From positions 1 through 64,000 of the forward strand of contig JAUZSC010000004.1 in NCBI GenBank assembly GCA_030949825.1: DNA of 64,000 nucleotides. Direction: 5' to 3'. The position numbers and the translations under genes were made by a program. Positions 27,120 to 35,360 of this stretch are shown here, piece by piece; the first letter of the stretch is position 1, and each line of letters begins with the position of its first letter. The notes beneath the pieces were generated by a model. That model made no database searches and was not told the DNA's origin. It was given only the letters and a program-made list of their open reading frames with translations. This stretch comes from Sulfurimonas sp. Lineage in GTDB: Bacteria > Campylobacterota > Campylobacteria > Campylobacterales > Sulfurimonadaceae.

Positions 27120-27784
27120 AATACAGTATATTGTTTATCGAAGATGAAAAAGATATACGAGATAACTATACAAGGTACTTAAAAAGACATTTTAGTAGGG
27201 TGTATGAGGCAGAAGATGGCGAAGATGGCTATAAAATATATAAAGAAAAAAAACCAGAAATAATCATTTTAGATATTAACCTTCCAAAGTTAAATGGACT
27301 AGAACTCTTAAAAAAAATCAGACTTACAGATCAGACAACAAAAGTTATAATGCTGACTGCTTATTCAGATACAAAATACCTTCTCGATGCTGCTGAGTTA
27401 AAACTGGTGAAGTATTTAGTAAAACCTATAACAAGAAATGATTTAAAATCAGCCTTAGAGATGGCGGTCCAAGAGTTTTCAAACTTTGATATAGTTTCCA
27501 AGAAAGTGATAAATCTAAAAGATGGACTCAGATGGGACAGTGAAGAAAGTAGACTCTATAGGGATGGTTTAGAAATTTTGTTTACAAAAAAGGAAATACT
27601 AATTATTGCATTGCTCTTCTCCTCTCCTAATAAAATTTTTACTTATGAAGATATCATTATGGAAGTTTGGGGTGATTACGAAATTGATAATCTGAGTCCT
27701 CTTAAAACAATTATAAAGAACATAAGAAAAAAGCTACCAAAAGACACTGTAATAAATGTTTTTGGAGTGGGATATAAGTTTTAA
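27104..27784 (+). CDS. OmpR-type response regulator
   Basis: A 226-residue DNA-binding regulator. The receiver domain is residues 5-122: acidic pocket FIEDEKD, phospho-acceptor D57 in IIILDINLPKLNG, LTAYS and LVKPI (conserved Lys). The winged-helix Trans_reg_C domain is about 135-226 and ends INVFGVGYKF. The start is a TTG at 27104 behind a G-rich sequence (GGGTGAA) within the kinase gene, so its translation probably depends on kinase translation. It is the obvious partner of the upstream kinase. Confidence 0.92.
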   Translation: MEEKLKYSILFIEDEKDIRDNYTRYLKRHFSRVYEAEDGEDGYKIYKEKKPEIIILDINLPKLNGLELLKKIRLTDQTTKVIMLTAYSDTKYLLDAAELKLVKYLVKPITRNDLKSALEMAVQEFSNFDIVSKKVINLKDGLRWDSEESRLYRDGLEILFTKKEILIIALLFSSPNKIFTYEDIIMEVWGDYEIDNLSPLKTIIKNIRKKLPKDTVINVFGVGYKF

Positions 27785-27785
27785 A

Positions 27786-27804
27786 AGTATTTTGTGTAAA
27801 TACT
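27786..27804 (+). other. Short inverted repeat after the response regulator gene
   Basis: AGTATTT (27786-27792) and AAATACT (27798-27804) form a 7-bp dyad with a 5-base spacer, two bases after the regulator stop. It could be a weak terminator or an operator in front of the secretion operon. AT-rich -10-like sequences (GATATAATAATATAA) follow at about 27826-27850, before an AAAGGGG ribosome binding site. Confidence 0.35.
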
Positions 27805-27862
27805 CACTAATAACTCATTAATATTTGATATAATAATATAATAATAATATAAAGGGGAAAAA

Positions 27863-29989
27863 TTGTTAAACAATAACATTCTTAAACTACTAATGTATAG
27901 TTCCATAATTATCACATCAGTTACTGCTACATCGCTGCAAGAGACGATGGTGGAAGTTTTAGAGACAAGTCCTGTAATAAAAGAAAGGCTTAGAAATTAT
28001 AGAGCGACACAACAAGATTTAGGTATTGCAGAGTCTGAATATTATCCATCCATTGACTTAAGTGTAGCAGCGGCCCATACAAGAGCAGGAAACTTAAAAA
28101 CTAGTGGAAACAGTGACTTTAATCATGCTGTTGTCTCTAATGCATACAATAGTTATGAAACATCCCTGACATTAACTCAAAATATATTTGATGGGTATGG
28201 TACAATGAATAAAGTTGATTATGAAGAGGCTAGAATTCTTGCAGCTGCGTATAAGTACCTTGAAGTTGCAAATAACGAAGCATTCAAAATGACTAATATC
28301 TACTTAGAAGTTCTAAGAGCTTATGAATTAATTGGATCAGCAGAAGAAAACTTAGAAATTAATGAGCAAGTATATACTAAAGTTAAAGACCTTTTTGATG
28401 CAGGATTAACAACAGAATCTGAAGTTCAGAAAATTAAATCTTCTGTATCATTAGCCCGCTCAAACTTGACAGTTGTAACAAATAATGCAAAAGATTTTGA
28501 ATATCAATATAGAAGAATTCTTGGACGTATGCCGGATGTTAATAATATGGAAAAACCAATTATGGAAAGAGAATTTCCCCAAAGTATAGAAAGAGCTTCT
28601 TTATACGCAATAAAAAATAATCCAGCTATTATTGTTTCCATATATGATACGCAGGGTGCTCAAGCACTTTGGAAACAAAGAAAAAAAGATTTTTATCCAA
28701 AAATAGATTTTGAACTAAGACAAGTATTTAATGACAACGATAACGCAGCGAATGCTTTTTCACAAGCAGATGACCGTACTACAGCTCGTGTAGTGTTAAC
28801 ATATAATTTATTCCGAGGTGGGGCTGACACTGCTTTAGTGCAACAGCATGTCAGTAAAATTAATCAAGAAGTAGACATTCAAAGAACTTTAAGAAGAGAA
28901 ACTATAGAAGGACTTGATTTATCTTGGAGTGCTAATGAAATGATTCAAAAGCAACTTAAAGATTTAAGAGACTACAAGCAATATTCTGAAAGAACATTAG
29001 ACCTATATAGGGAAGAGTATGATTTAGGTAGAAGATCGTTACTTGATTTGTTAGCCGCTCAAAGTGATGTGATTAATTCTCGTTCACAAATTATTACAGC
29101 GGAATATGATCAGTTGTTTGCTAAGTACAGAATACTAGATGCTATGGGACTCTTAGTGATTGCTGTTAACGGAAGTGCTAATGAGTTTTCATCTAAAGTA
29201 AATCTTTATGGTGATAGTAAATCACATGAGATTTTAGATGTTATTCCTGTGTTTTTGGACAGTGACAATGATAAAATTGCTGATGATATTGATCTTTGTG
29301 ATAATTCTCTCTTAGAAAATAATATTATGCCTTATGGTTGTAAGAAAGTTGCACAAGATGATGATAAAGATGGTGTCTTTAATAGAAAAGATAAATGTCC
29401 TGAGACACCATTAGGAACAAAAGTTGATATCCTTGGTTGTGAACGCATTAGAGATAAGGATAGTGACGGAGTAATAGACACTTTAGATGAGTGTAAAAAT
29501 ACTATAAATGGAAGAAAAGTGAATGGAATAGGTTGTGAGTTAGATGGAGATGAAGATGGTGTAGTGGATGTTGATGACAAGTGTTTAACTACTCCATTAG
29601 GCTATTCTGTGGATATTGATGGATGCACACTTAAAGTAACATTAGAAGTAAATTTTGAGCGAGATAGTGTGAAATTACCATCTGATTTAGATCAAAAAAT
29701 TAAAAAGTTTTCAGCATACTTAAAAGCTAATCCAGACTTAAATGCAAATATAGTAGGGTTTACTAGTAGAACGAAAATAAGCGGATACAAGTATAATCTA
29801 AAGCTCTCTAAGATGCGAGCAAAAAGAGTAAAAGATGAGTTAGTGAATAAATATGAAATTAATACAAATAGATTGACTTCAGATGGAAAAGGATATATGG
29901 AACCTATTGCTGATAATCTAACACTCCAAGGAAGAACTCAAAACCGTAGAGTTGAAATAACAGTTTTTAAAGATGGGGAGAAAATATAA
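27863..29989 (+). CDS. TolC-family outer-membrane channel fused to TSP3 repeats and an OmpA domain
   Basis: A 708-residue protein with a signal peptide (about 1-22). Residues 23-~440 are a TolC/OEP domain with the usual duplicated helices (SEYYPSIDLSV, YNLFRGGADTALVQQH, GRRSLLDLLAAQSDVINSRS). Residues ~450-590 are calcium-binding thrombospondin type 3 repeats (DSDNDKIADDIDLC, DKDSDGVIDTLDEC). Residues ~595-708 are an OmpA-like peptidoglycan-binding domain (LEVNFERDSVKL, LSKMRAKRVKDELV, GRTQNRRVEI). The start is TTG at 27863 behind AAAGGGG. It should be the outer-membrane exit of the type I system. The extra wall-binding domain is unusual for a TolC protein. It abuts the next gene by sharing one base. 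Confidence 0.92.
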   Translation: MLNNNILKLLMYSSIIITSVTATSLQETMVEVLETSPVIKERLRNYRATQQDLGIAESEYYPSIDLSVAAAHTRAGNLKTSGNSDFNHAVVSNAYNSYETSLTLTQNIFDGYGTMNKVDYEEARILAAAYKYLEVANNEAFKMTNIYLEVLRAYELIGSAEENLEINEQVYTKVKDLFDAGLTTESEVQKIKSSVSLARSNLTVVTNNAKDFEYQYRRILGRMPDVNNMEKPIMEREFPQSIERASLYAIKNNPAIIVSIYDTQGAQALWKQRKKDFYPKIDFELRQVFNDNDNAANAFSQADDRTTARVVLTYNLFRGGADTALVQQHVSKINQEVDIQRTLRRETIEGLDLSWSANEMIQKQLKDLRDYKQYSERTLDLYREEYDLGRRSLLDLLAAQSDVINSRSQIITAEYDQLFAKYRILDAMGLLVIAVNGSANEFSSKVNLYGDSKSHEILDVIPVFLDSDNDKIADDIDLCDNSLLENNIMPYGCKKVAQDDDKDGVFNRKDKCPETPLGTKVDILGCERIRDKDSDGVIDTLDECKNTINGRKVNGIGCELDGDEDGVVDVDDKCLTTPLGYSVDIDGCTLKVTLEVNFERDSVKLPSDLDQKIKKFSAYLKANPDLNANIVGFTSRTKISGYKYNLKLSKMRAKRVKDELVNKYEINTNRLTSDGKGYMEPIADNLTLQGRTQNRRVEITVFKDGEKI

Positions 29990-31170
29990 TGAAAAAATAT
30001 TTTTTAAACTTACTGCTAGTTGCTTCTGTATTTGCAGGGACTTATAATGATCCATATACGGGATTAGATAAAAAAGATTTAAATGTTACTCATGAATTAG
30101 ACCAGTTTATGTATGGTGATTTTACTGAAATTATAAGATTTAATATGTTGGATTTTACTGATGGTTACTTTAATGATAATGCTAGAGAAAATTTTGATGT
30201 TATTATAAAAACTATTAAAAGTTATATAAAAGACAATCGAGTAATTAAGATTAAAGTTATTGGGCATGCGAGTAGAAGAACTGATTACTATAACGAACTT
30301 TCTATAGATTCTAAAACATATGCAAATAAAATCCAGAATATCTATAGGTTCTCTCAAGATTTAAATGAAACATTAGAAAATTCTCAAAATTTTTCAAATA
30401 ATATTGCGAAAAGTTTAGTGGATAATAATATTTCCAAAGATATTATTTTTATTGAATACAGAGGTTCTGAAGAAATGGCATTTACAACTGCTACCGATGA
30501 AGGAAGAGACATGTCTAATCGAGTTATGATAACAATATATGTCTTAGATATTAAAAATACAGATACAGATACAGATGGAGATGAAGTACTTGACTCCAAA
30601 GACAAGTGTTCTAAAACTCCAAAAAATATTATAGTTGATAAAGTCGGTTGCCCTCTAGATACAGATAAAGATGGAGTATTCGATTATAAAGATGACTGTC
30701 CGAAAACACCGTTTGATGTTAAAGTTGATTTAGTTGGTTGTCCTTTAGATACAGATGGGGATGGAGTTTTAGATTATTTAGATAAATGTCTAGGTACATC
30801 AAAAGGCTTAACTGTAGATATGAATGGTTGTCCATCAATAAGAATACTCGCAGTGAATTATGAAAATGACTCAGCAGTAATCCCGGAATTAAACTATAAT
30901 GATATATTAGAGTTCGCTGAATTTATGAAAGCCAATGTGCCATACAATGCTAAAATTATTGGTCACACAAATAGCATAGGGACAGATAGTGATAATCTAG
31001 ATTTATCAAGAAGACGTGCAAAAGGTATAAAAGAAGCTCTTGTTAAAGAAGGAATAGCTTCAAAACGTTTAGAAGCTATAGGAAAAGGTGAATCGGAACC
31101 TTTGTTTAGTAACAATACAGAAAAAGGTCGTATAGCAAATCGACGTATAGAAGTTCAAATAGTACAATAA
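29989..31170 (+). CDS. OmpA-family protein with TSP3 calcium-binding repeats
   Basis: A 393-residue exported protein. It has a signal peptide (MKKYFLNLLLVASVFAG), a first OmpA-like region at about 40-185 (VIGHASRRTDYYNELS), TSP3 repeats at about 190-280 (DTDKDGVFDYKDDCPKTP and similar) and a complete OmpA domain at about 283-393 (IIGHTNSIGTDSDNLDLSRR, GRIANRRIEVQ). The architecture mirrors the end of the TolC fusion encoded just upstream, with an additional OmpA-like unit. It probably ties the secretion machinery or the bound adhesin to the cell wall. Confidence 0.88.
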   Translation: MKKYFLNLLLVASVFAGTYNDPYTGLDKKDLNVTHELDQFMYGDFTEIIRFNMLDFTDGYFNDNARENFDVIIKTIKSYIKDNRVIKIKVIGHASRRTDYYNELSIDSKTYANKIQNIYRFSQDLNETLENSQNFSNNIAKSLVDNNISKDIIFIEYRGSEEMAFTTATDEGRDMSNRVMITIYVLDIKNTDTDTDGDEVLDSKDKCSKTPKNIIVDKVGCPLDTDKDGVFDYKDDCPKTPFDVKVDLVGCPLDTDGDGVLDYLDKCLGTSKGLTVDMNGCPSIRILAVNYENDSAVIPELNYNDILEFAEFMKANVPYNAKIIGHTNSIGTDSDNLDLSRRRAKGIKEALVKEGIASKRLEAIGKGESEPLFSNNTEKGRIANRRIEVQIVQ

Positions 31171-31188
31171 GCTTAGAATAAAGGAAGT

Positions 31189-33348
31189 ATGTTGGGAAAT
31201 AAGTCAATTTTAATTAAACAAGATTCTTTATTAGATTCCTTGGTTTTATATACAAAATTATTTCATAAGCCATATACAGCAGAGGCATTGATGGCTGGAC
31301 TTCCTGTTCATAACTCTATGGAATCTCAAGAGCTTTTCTCAGTAGAAGGATCAAAGTCTCTTTTTTCTCGTGTTGCAGGTAGGGCAGGGCTTAAGTCTGC
31401 ATTAATTCAACGACCTATAAGCAAAATACTTCAGCTTCAACTTCCTGTAATTTTGTTACTTAGTAATGATTATACTTGTATTTTAGAGAGTTTCTCAGCT
31501 GATAGAAAAAAAGCTAAGATTATATATCCTGAAGGTGAAGGTACTGAAGAATGGTTAAATCTCGATGACTTAGAAGGGGAATACTTAGGTTTTGCCTTTA
31601 TGCTCAAAAAAGAGTTTCAATATGATAATAAGGAAAGTCGGACATTACAAATAAAACAGAAGCATTGGTTTTGGAATACTATACTTTTGTCTAAACATAT
31701 TTATGTAGATGTAATTGCAGCTAGTTTACTAATTAATATTTTTGTGCTAGCTACGCCACTTTTTACGATGAATGTTTATGACCGAGTAATTCCCTATAAT
31801 GCGCAGGAAACATTAATAGTATTTACTATTGGAATTGTAATGATTTATTTAATCGATTTCTTTTTAAAGTATACAAGAAGTTATATGTTGGAAGTAGCTG
31901 CAAAAAAGAGTGATATTATTATGTCTTCTATTATCTTTGAAAAAATTCTTGATTTAAAGCTATCCTCTCATCCTTCATCTGTTGGTTCCTTTGCGAATAA
32001 TCTTAAAAATTTTGAAGTAGTAAGGTCTTTTTTTACATCAGCAATGCTATCAACAATTATAGATTTACCATTTGCAATTATTTTTCTTTTATTCGTCTAT
32101 TATATTGGAGGTAATTTAGTTTTAGTTCCATTAATAATTATATTTTTGATTTTATTAGTAGCATTTTCTTTACGAAATAAATTAAAAGAGACGATAACTG
32201 CATCACAAATTGCAGGGTCTAAGAAAAATGCTAGATTGATTGAAACATTGCAAAATATTGAGACGGTTAAATCAATGAGTATGTCAGGTAAAGTACAATG
32301 GGAATGGGAAGAAGTAACGGGTGAAATAGCTGAAAAGAATTTTAAATCTAGAATGTTTGCTTTTATAATACCTAACATAACAGCTTTCTTATCACAATTA
32401 AATAGAGTGCTCATTATTGTTGTGGGTGTATATATGATACAAAATTTCGAGTTAACTATGGGAGGACTTATCGCATGTATGCTTCTGTCTACTCGAGCGG
32501 TCTCCCCAATTGGTAAGGTTGCTGGATTATTAGTTAATTATGCAGGGGCAAAAATTGCTTTTGTAACTCTAGATGAAATTTTGTCCCGTCCATCAGAAAG
32601 ACCTTCTGGTCACCAGTTCTTAGAAAGACCAAAAATTACAGGAAATATAGAATTTAAAAATGTTACTTTCACATACCCTAACTCTACAGTACCAGCGATA
32701 AAGAATGTTAGTTTTATTATTAAACCTGGAGAAAAAATTGCAATTATTGGTAGAATAGGTTCTGGAAAAAGTACAATAGCAAAGTTAATATTAAGACTTT
32801 ATGATGCTGATGAAGGAGCAATCTTGATTGATGGAATAGATATTGGGCAGATAGATCCTGCAGATTTGAGGCGCTCTTTGGGCTACATACCTCAAGATGT
32901 TCATTTATTTAACGGAACATTAAAAGATAATATTATTTCTTCAGAAAGACACCCCAGTGATAAGGATGTAATTCGTGCTTCTATAGTGAGTGGTACAAAT
33001 GAATTTGTACATACACATCCAAAGGGATATGATATGCTTATTAGAGAAAGAGAATCTGGTTTATCTGGTGGAGAAAGACAAAGTGTCGGTATTGCTAGAG
33101 GCTTATTAACTCAAAGCAAGATAATGCTTATGGACGAGCCAACAAATTCAATGGACCAAACAAGCGAAAATAATTTAATAAATAATTTAAAAGATGAATT
33201 GATTAATAAAACAGTTATTTTAGTAACTCAAAAGTTTGCTTTACTTTCTTTAGTTGATAGAGTAATTGTTATGAGTCACTCTAAGCTTATAATGGATGGT
33301 CCAAAAGATGAAGTGACACAAAAGCTAAAAGGAAGAACTGGTGTCTAA
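31189..33348 (+). CDS. Type I secretion ABC transporter (LapB-like)
   Basis: A 719-residue inner-membrane ATPase. Residues 1-~150 are a C39-like peptidase domain without the catalytic Cys motif, as in exporters of large adhesins. The ABC transmembrane domain spans about 165-465. The nucleotide-binding domain has Walker A GRIGSGKST at about 521, signature LSGGERQ at about 625 and Walker B IMLMDEP with the catalytic Glu. The switch position normally occupied by His in such proteins (VTHK) reads VTQK, with Gln at about 681. The start ATG follows AAAGGAAG. The gene overlaps the adaptor gene by 8 bases. Confidence 0.93.
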   Translation: MLGNKSILIKQDSLLDSLVLYTKLFHKPYTAEALMAGLPVHNSMESQELFSVEGSKSLFSRVAGRAGLKSALIQRPISKILQLQLPVILLLSNDYTCILESFSADRKKAKIIYPEGEGTEEWLNLDDLEGEYLGFAFMLKKEFQYDNKESRTLQIKQKHWFWNTILLSKHIYVDVIAASLLINIFVLATPLFTMNVYDRVIPYNAQETLIVFTIGIVMIYLIDFFLKYTRSYMLEVAAKKSDIIMSSIIFEKILDLKLSSHPSSVGSFANNLKNFEVVRSFFTSAMLSTIIDLPFAIIFLLFVYYIGGNLVLVPLIIIFLILLVAFSLRNKLKETITASQIAGSKKNARLIETLQNIETVKSMSMSGKVQWEWEEVTGEIAEKNFKSRMFAFIIPNITAFLSQLNRVLIIVVGVYMIQNFELTMGGLIACMLLSTRAVSPIGKVAGLLVNYAGAKIAFVTLDEILSRPSERPSGHQFLERPKITGNIEFKNVTFTYPNSTVPAIKNVSFIIKPGEKIAIIGRIGSGKSTIAKLILRLYDADEGAILIDGIDIGQIDPADLRRSLGYIPQDVHLFNGTLKDNIISSERHPSDKDVIRASIVSGTNEFVHTHPKGYDMLIRERESGLSGGERQSVGIARGLLTQSKIMLMDEPTNSMDQTSENNLINNLKDELINKTVILVTQKFALLSLVDRVIVMSHSKLIMDGPKDEVTQKLKGRTGV

Positions 33349-34678
33349 GGATTTAAAAAATAATTTATCAGAGCGTGATTATGAATTTATGCACTCTTTA
33401 AGTTCAGCAGTTCTTCAAAGTACTCCAAATAAGCTTCGAATAGTGATGTACTTTTGGATTTTTACGATAACTGTTTTATTAACTTGGTCATATTTTGCTG
33501 AAATAGATGAAATTGCTAAAGGTCAGGGAGAAATTGTTCCAAGTGGATCAAATCAAATAGTACAAAATCTTGAGGGTGGTATTATAAAAGAGATTTTAGT
33601 AAGAGAAGGCGAGATTGTTGAACAAGGTCAATTACTAGTAAAGATAGACAATCAAAAGTCAACATCTTCCTTTAGTACGAATGCTATAAAGGCTGATGCA
33701 TTGGAAGCTAAAATAATAAGACTTCGTGCAGAGTCTAGTGGTAGAAAATTTACACCAGATAAAGGAATGAGAGAAAGAATACCTTATATTGTAGCAAATG
33801 AAGAAAGTTTGTATAATACAAATAAAAAACAATTACTTTTTCAGACGAAGGCATTAGAAGAAAGGTTATCTCAAAAAAGGCAAGAACTTGCAGAAGCTAG
33901 AAGCACAAAAGACAGTATGAAAGCATCTCTTGTTTTTATTAATAAAGAAGTTGCTATGACTAAACCAATGGTTATAAAAGGTGTCCGTTCTAGAATAGAC
34001 TTTTTAAAACTACAAAGAGAAGAAAATGAGGTCAAAGAGAAGTATGATTCTGCAAGGTTGTCTATTCCAAGATTAAAATCAGCAATAAAAGAAGTTCAAA
34101 ATACAATAAAAGAAGTAGCTTTAACTGCAAGAAGTGAAGCTAAATTAAAATTAAATGAAACGCTTTCAGAATTTAAAGGTTACAAAGCAAGCTCATCAGC
34201 TTTGAAAGATCAAGTAACCAGGACATTAGTTACTGCTCCAATGAAAGGTATTATTCAAAAAATGTTCATACATACAATTGGTGGAGTTACTAGACCTGGT
34301 GCAGATATATTAGAAATTGTTCCAACTGATTCAGCACTTCTAGTTTCTGTCAGTATCAAACCATCAGATATCGCCTTTATCTATTTTGGTCAAAAAGCAA
34401 TTGTTAAATTTACTGCTTATGATTTCGCTATATATGGTGGACTTGAGGGTAAAGTGGTTTTAATTAGTCCAGACACAACGAAAGATGAAGAAGGTAATAC
34501 TACTTATAAAGTAAGGATTAAAACAAATAAAAATTACTTAACTCGAAATGCTAAAAGGTTGAAAATTATACCAGGAATGACGGTGTCTGCAGATATTATA
34601 ACAGGTAGAAAAACTATTCTTGACTATATATTAAAACCTATACTCAAGACAAAACAATATACATTATCGGAGCGTTAA
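33341..34678 (+). CDS. HlyD-family periplasmic adaptor of type I secretion (LapC-like)
   Basis: A 445-residue membrane fusion protein. The short cytoplasmic N-terminus is followed by one transmembrane helix at about 33-53, a biotinyl-lipoyl half (GEIVPSGSNQIVQNLEGGII), a long coiled coil at about 150-275 and the second lipoyl/beta-barrel half (APMKGIIQKMFIHTIGGVTR, LEIVPTDSALLVSV). This is the typical type I secretion adaptor. The start is GTG at 33341 with AAAAGGA upstream, inside the ABC gene. The stop is immediately followed by the regulator start. Confidence 0.93.
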   Translation: MSKDLKNNLSERDYEFMHSLSSAVLQSTPNKLRIVMYFWIFTITVLLTWSYFAEIDEIAKGQGEIVPSGSNQIVQNLEGGIIKEILVREGEIVEQGQLLVKIDNQKSTSSFSTNAIKADALEAKIIRLRAESSGRKFTPDKGMRERIPYIVANEESLYNTNKKQLLFQTKALEERLSQKRQELAEARSTKDSMKASLVFINKEVAMTKPMVIKGVRSRIDFLKLQREENEVKEKYDSARLSIPRLKSAIKEVQNTIKEVALTARSEAKLKLNETLSEFKGYKASSSALKDQVTRTLVTAPMKGIIQKMFIHTIGGVTRPGADILEIVPTDSALLVSVSIKPSDIAFIYFGQKAIVKFTAYDFAIYGGLEGKVVLISPDTTKDEEGNTTYKVRIKTNKNYLTRNAKRLKIIPGMTVSADIITGRKTILDYILKPILKTKQYTLSER

Positions 34679-35263
34679 ATGAAATTAATAATACATAGTG
34701 ATGACATTCAACTTTCAGAGTACTGGGAAAGTATATTTAAACATGATTTTATTCTTATTGATAATATAATTGATTTATTAGATGTTCAAAATAGTTTAAT
34801 TCTGCTTAATTTCACTTCACTTACTTCAGGATATGAAGATATCATTGAAAAGTTAAATACTGGTAAAAATAAGTTATTAGTGCTAGACCGTACTGCAAAT
34901 ATTGATAAGGCTAAAAATCTTTTAAGGCTAGGAATTAAAGGTTACGGTAATGCAATGATGAAAGAGCACTTTATTTTATCGGCAGTTGAAACGATAAGTG
35001 AAGGTATGATTTGGTTATATCCTGCATTTACAACAATGCTCATAGAAGAAATATCTTCTTCAAATAAAGTTAAAGATATAGATTGGAGTCAGTTGAGTGC
35101 AAGAGAAAAAGGAGTTGCACTACTTCTAAAAGATGGATTGACTTATAAAGTTATAGCCGACAGATTAAATATAAAGCCAAGAACGATTAAAGCGCATGCT
35201 AAAAGTATATATACAAAACTAAATGTCAAAGATAGACTCGGTTTAGCTCTCCTCATTAAATAA
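34679..35263 (+). CDS. LuxR-type regulator with a degenerate receiver domain
   Basis: A 194-residue protein. The N-terminal ~120 residues have a receiver-like pattern (LIIHSDDIQLSEYWESIF start, LILLNFTSL) but lack the usual Asp triad, so phosphorylation is unlikely. The C-terminal GerE/LuxR HTH is about 130-192 (LSAREKGVALLLKDGLTYKV, IADRLNIKPRTIKAHAKSIY). It is the last gene of the secretion operon and lies 97 bases before the cargo gene, whose promoter has a perfect 18-bp palindrome. It is likely to control the cargo gene. VpsT/CsgD-like regulators of this kind can sense cyclic di-GMP; no such site can be confirmed here. Confidence 0.85.
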   Translation: MKLIIHSDDIQLSEYWESIFKHDFILIDNIIDLLDVQNSLILLNFTSLTSGYEDIIEKLNTGKNKLLVLDRTANIDKAKNLLRLGIKGYGNAMMKEHFILSAVETISEGMIWLYPAFTTMLIEEISSSNKVKDIDWSQLSAREKGVALLLKDGLTYKVIADRLNIKPRTIKAHAKSIYTKLNVKDRLGLALLIK

Positions 35264-35280
35264 TTTACTTCTTTTTTAAT

Positions 35281-35326
35281 ATTGTCCCTAGGGACAATAG
35301 ATATTATATTTTTAATCCTCTATACT
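35281..35326 (+). promoter_or_regulatory. Palindromic operator and -10 box of the repeat-protein gene
   Basis: ATTGTCCCTAGGGACAAT at 35281-35298 is a perfect 18-bp palindrome. TATACT at 35321-35326 is a good -10 box. A start site near 35333 would place the palindrome centre at about -43, the usual position of an activator that overlaps the -35 region. A LuxR-type regulator gene ends just upstream. The palindrome followed by AT-rich DNA could also end the upstream transcript. Confidence 0.55.
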
Positions 35327-35360
35327 TGTAAAAATTAAAGTATTCCTTAGGAGATCAGTT

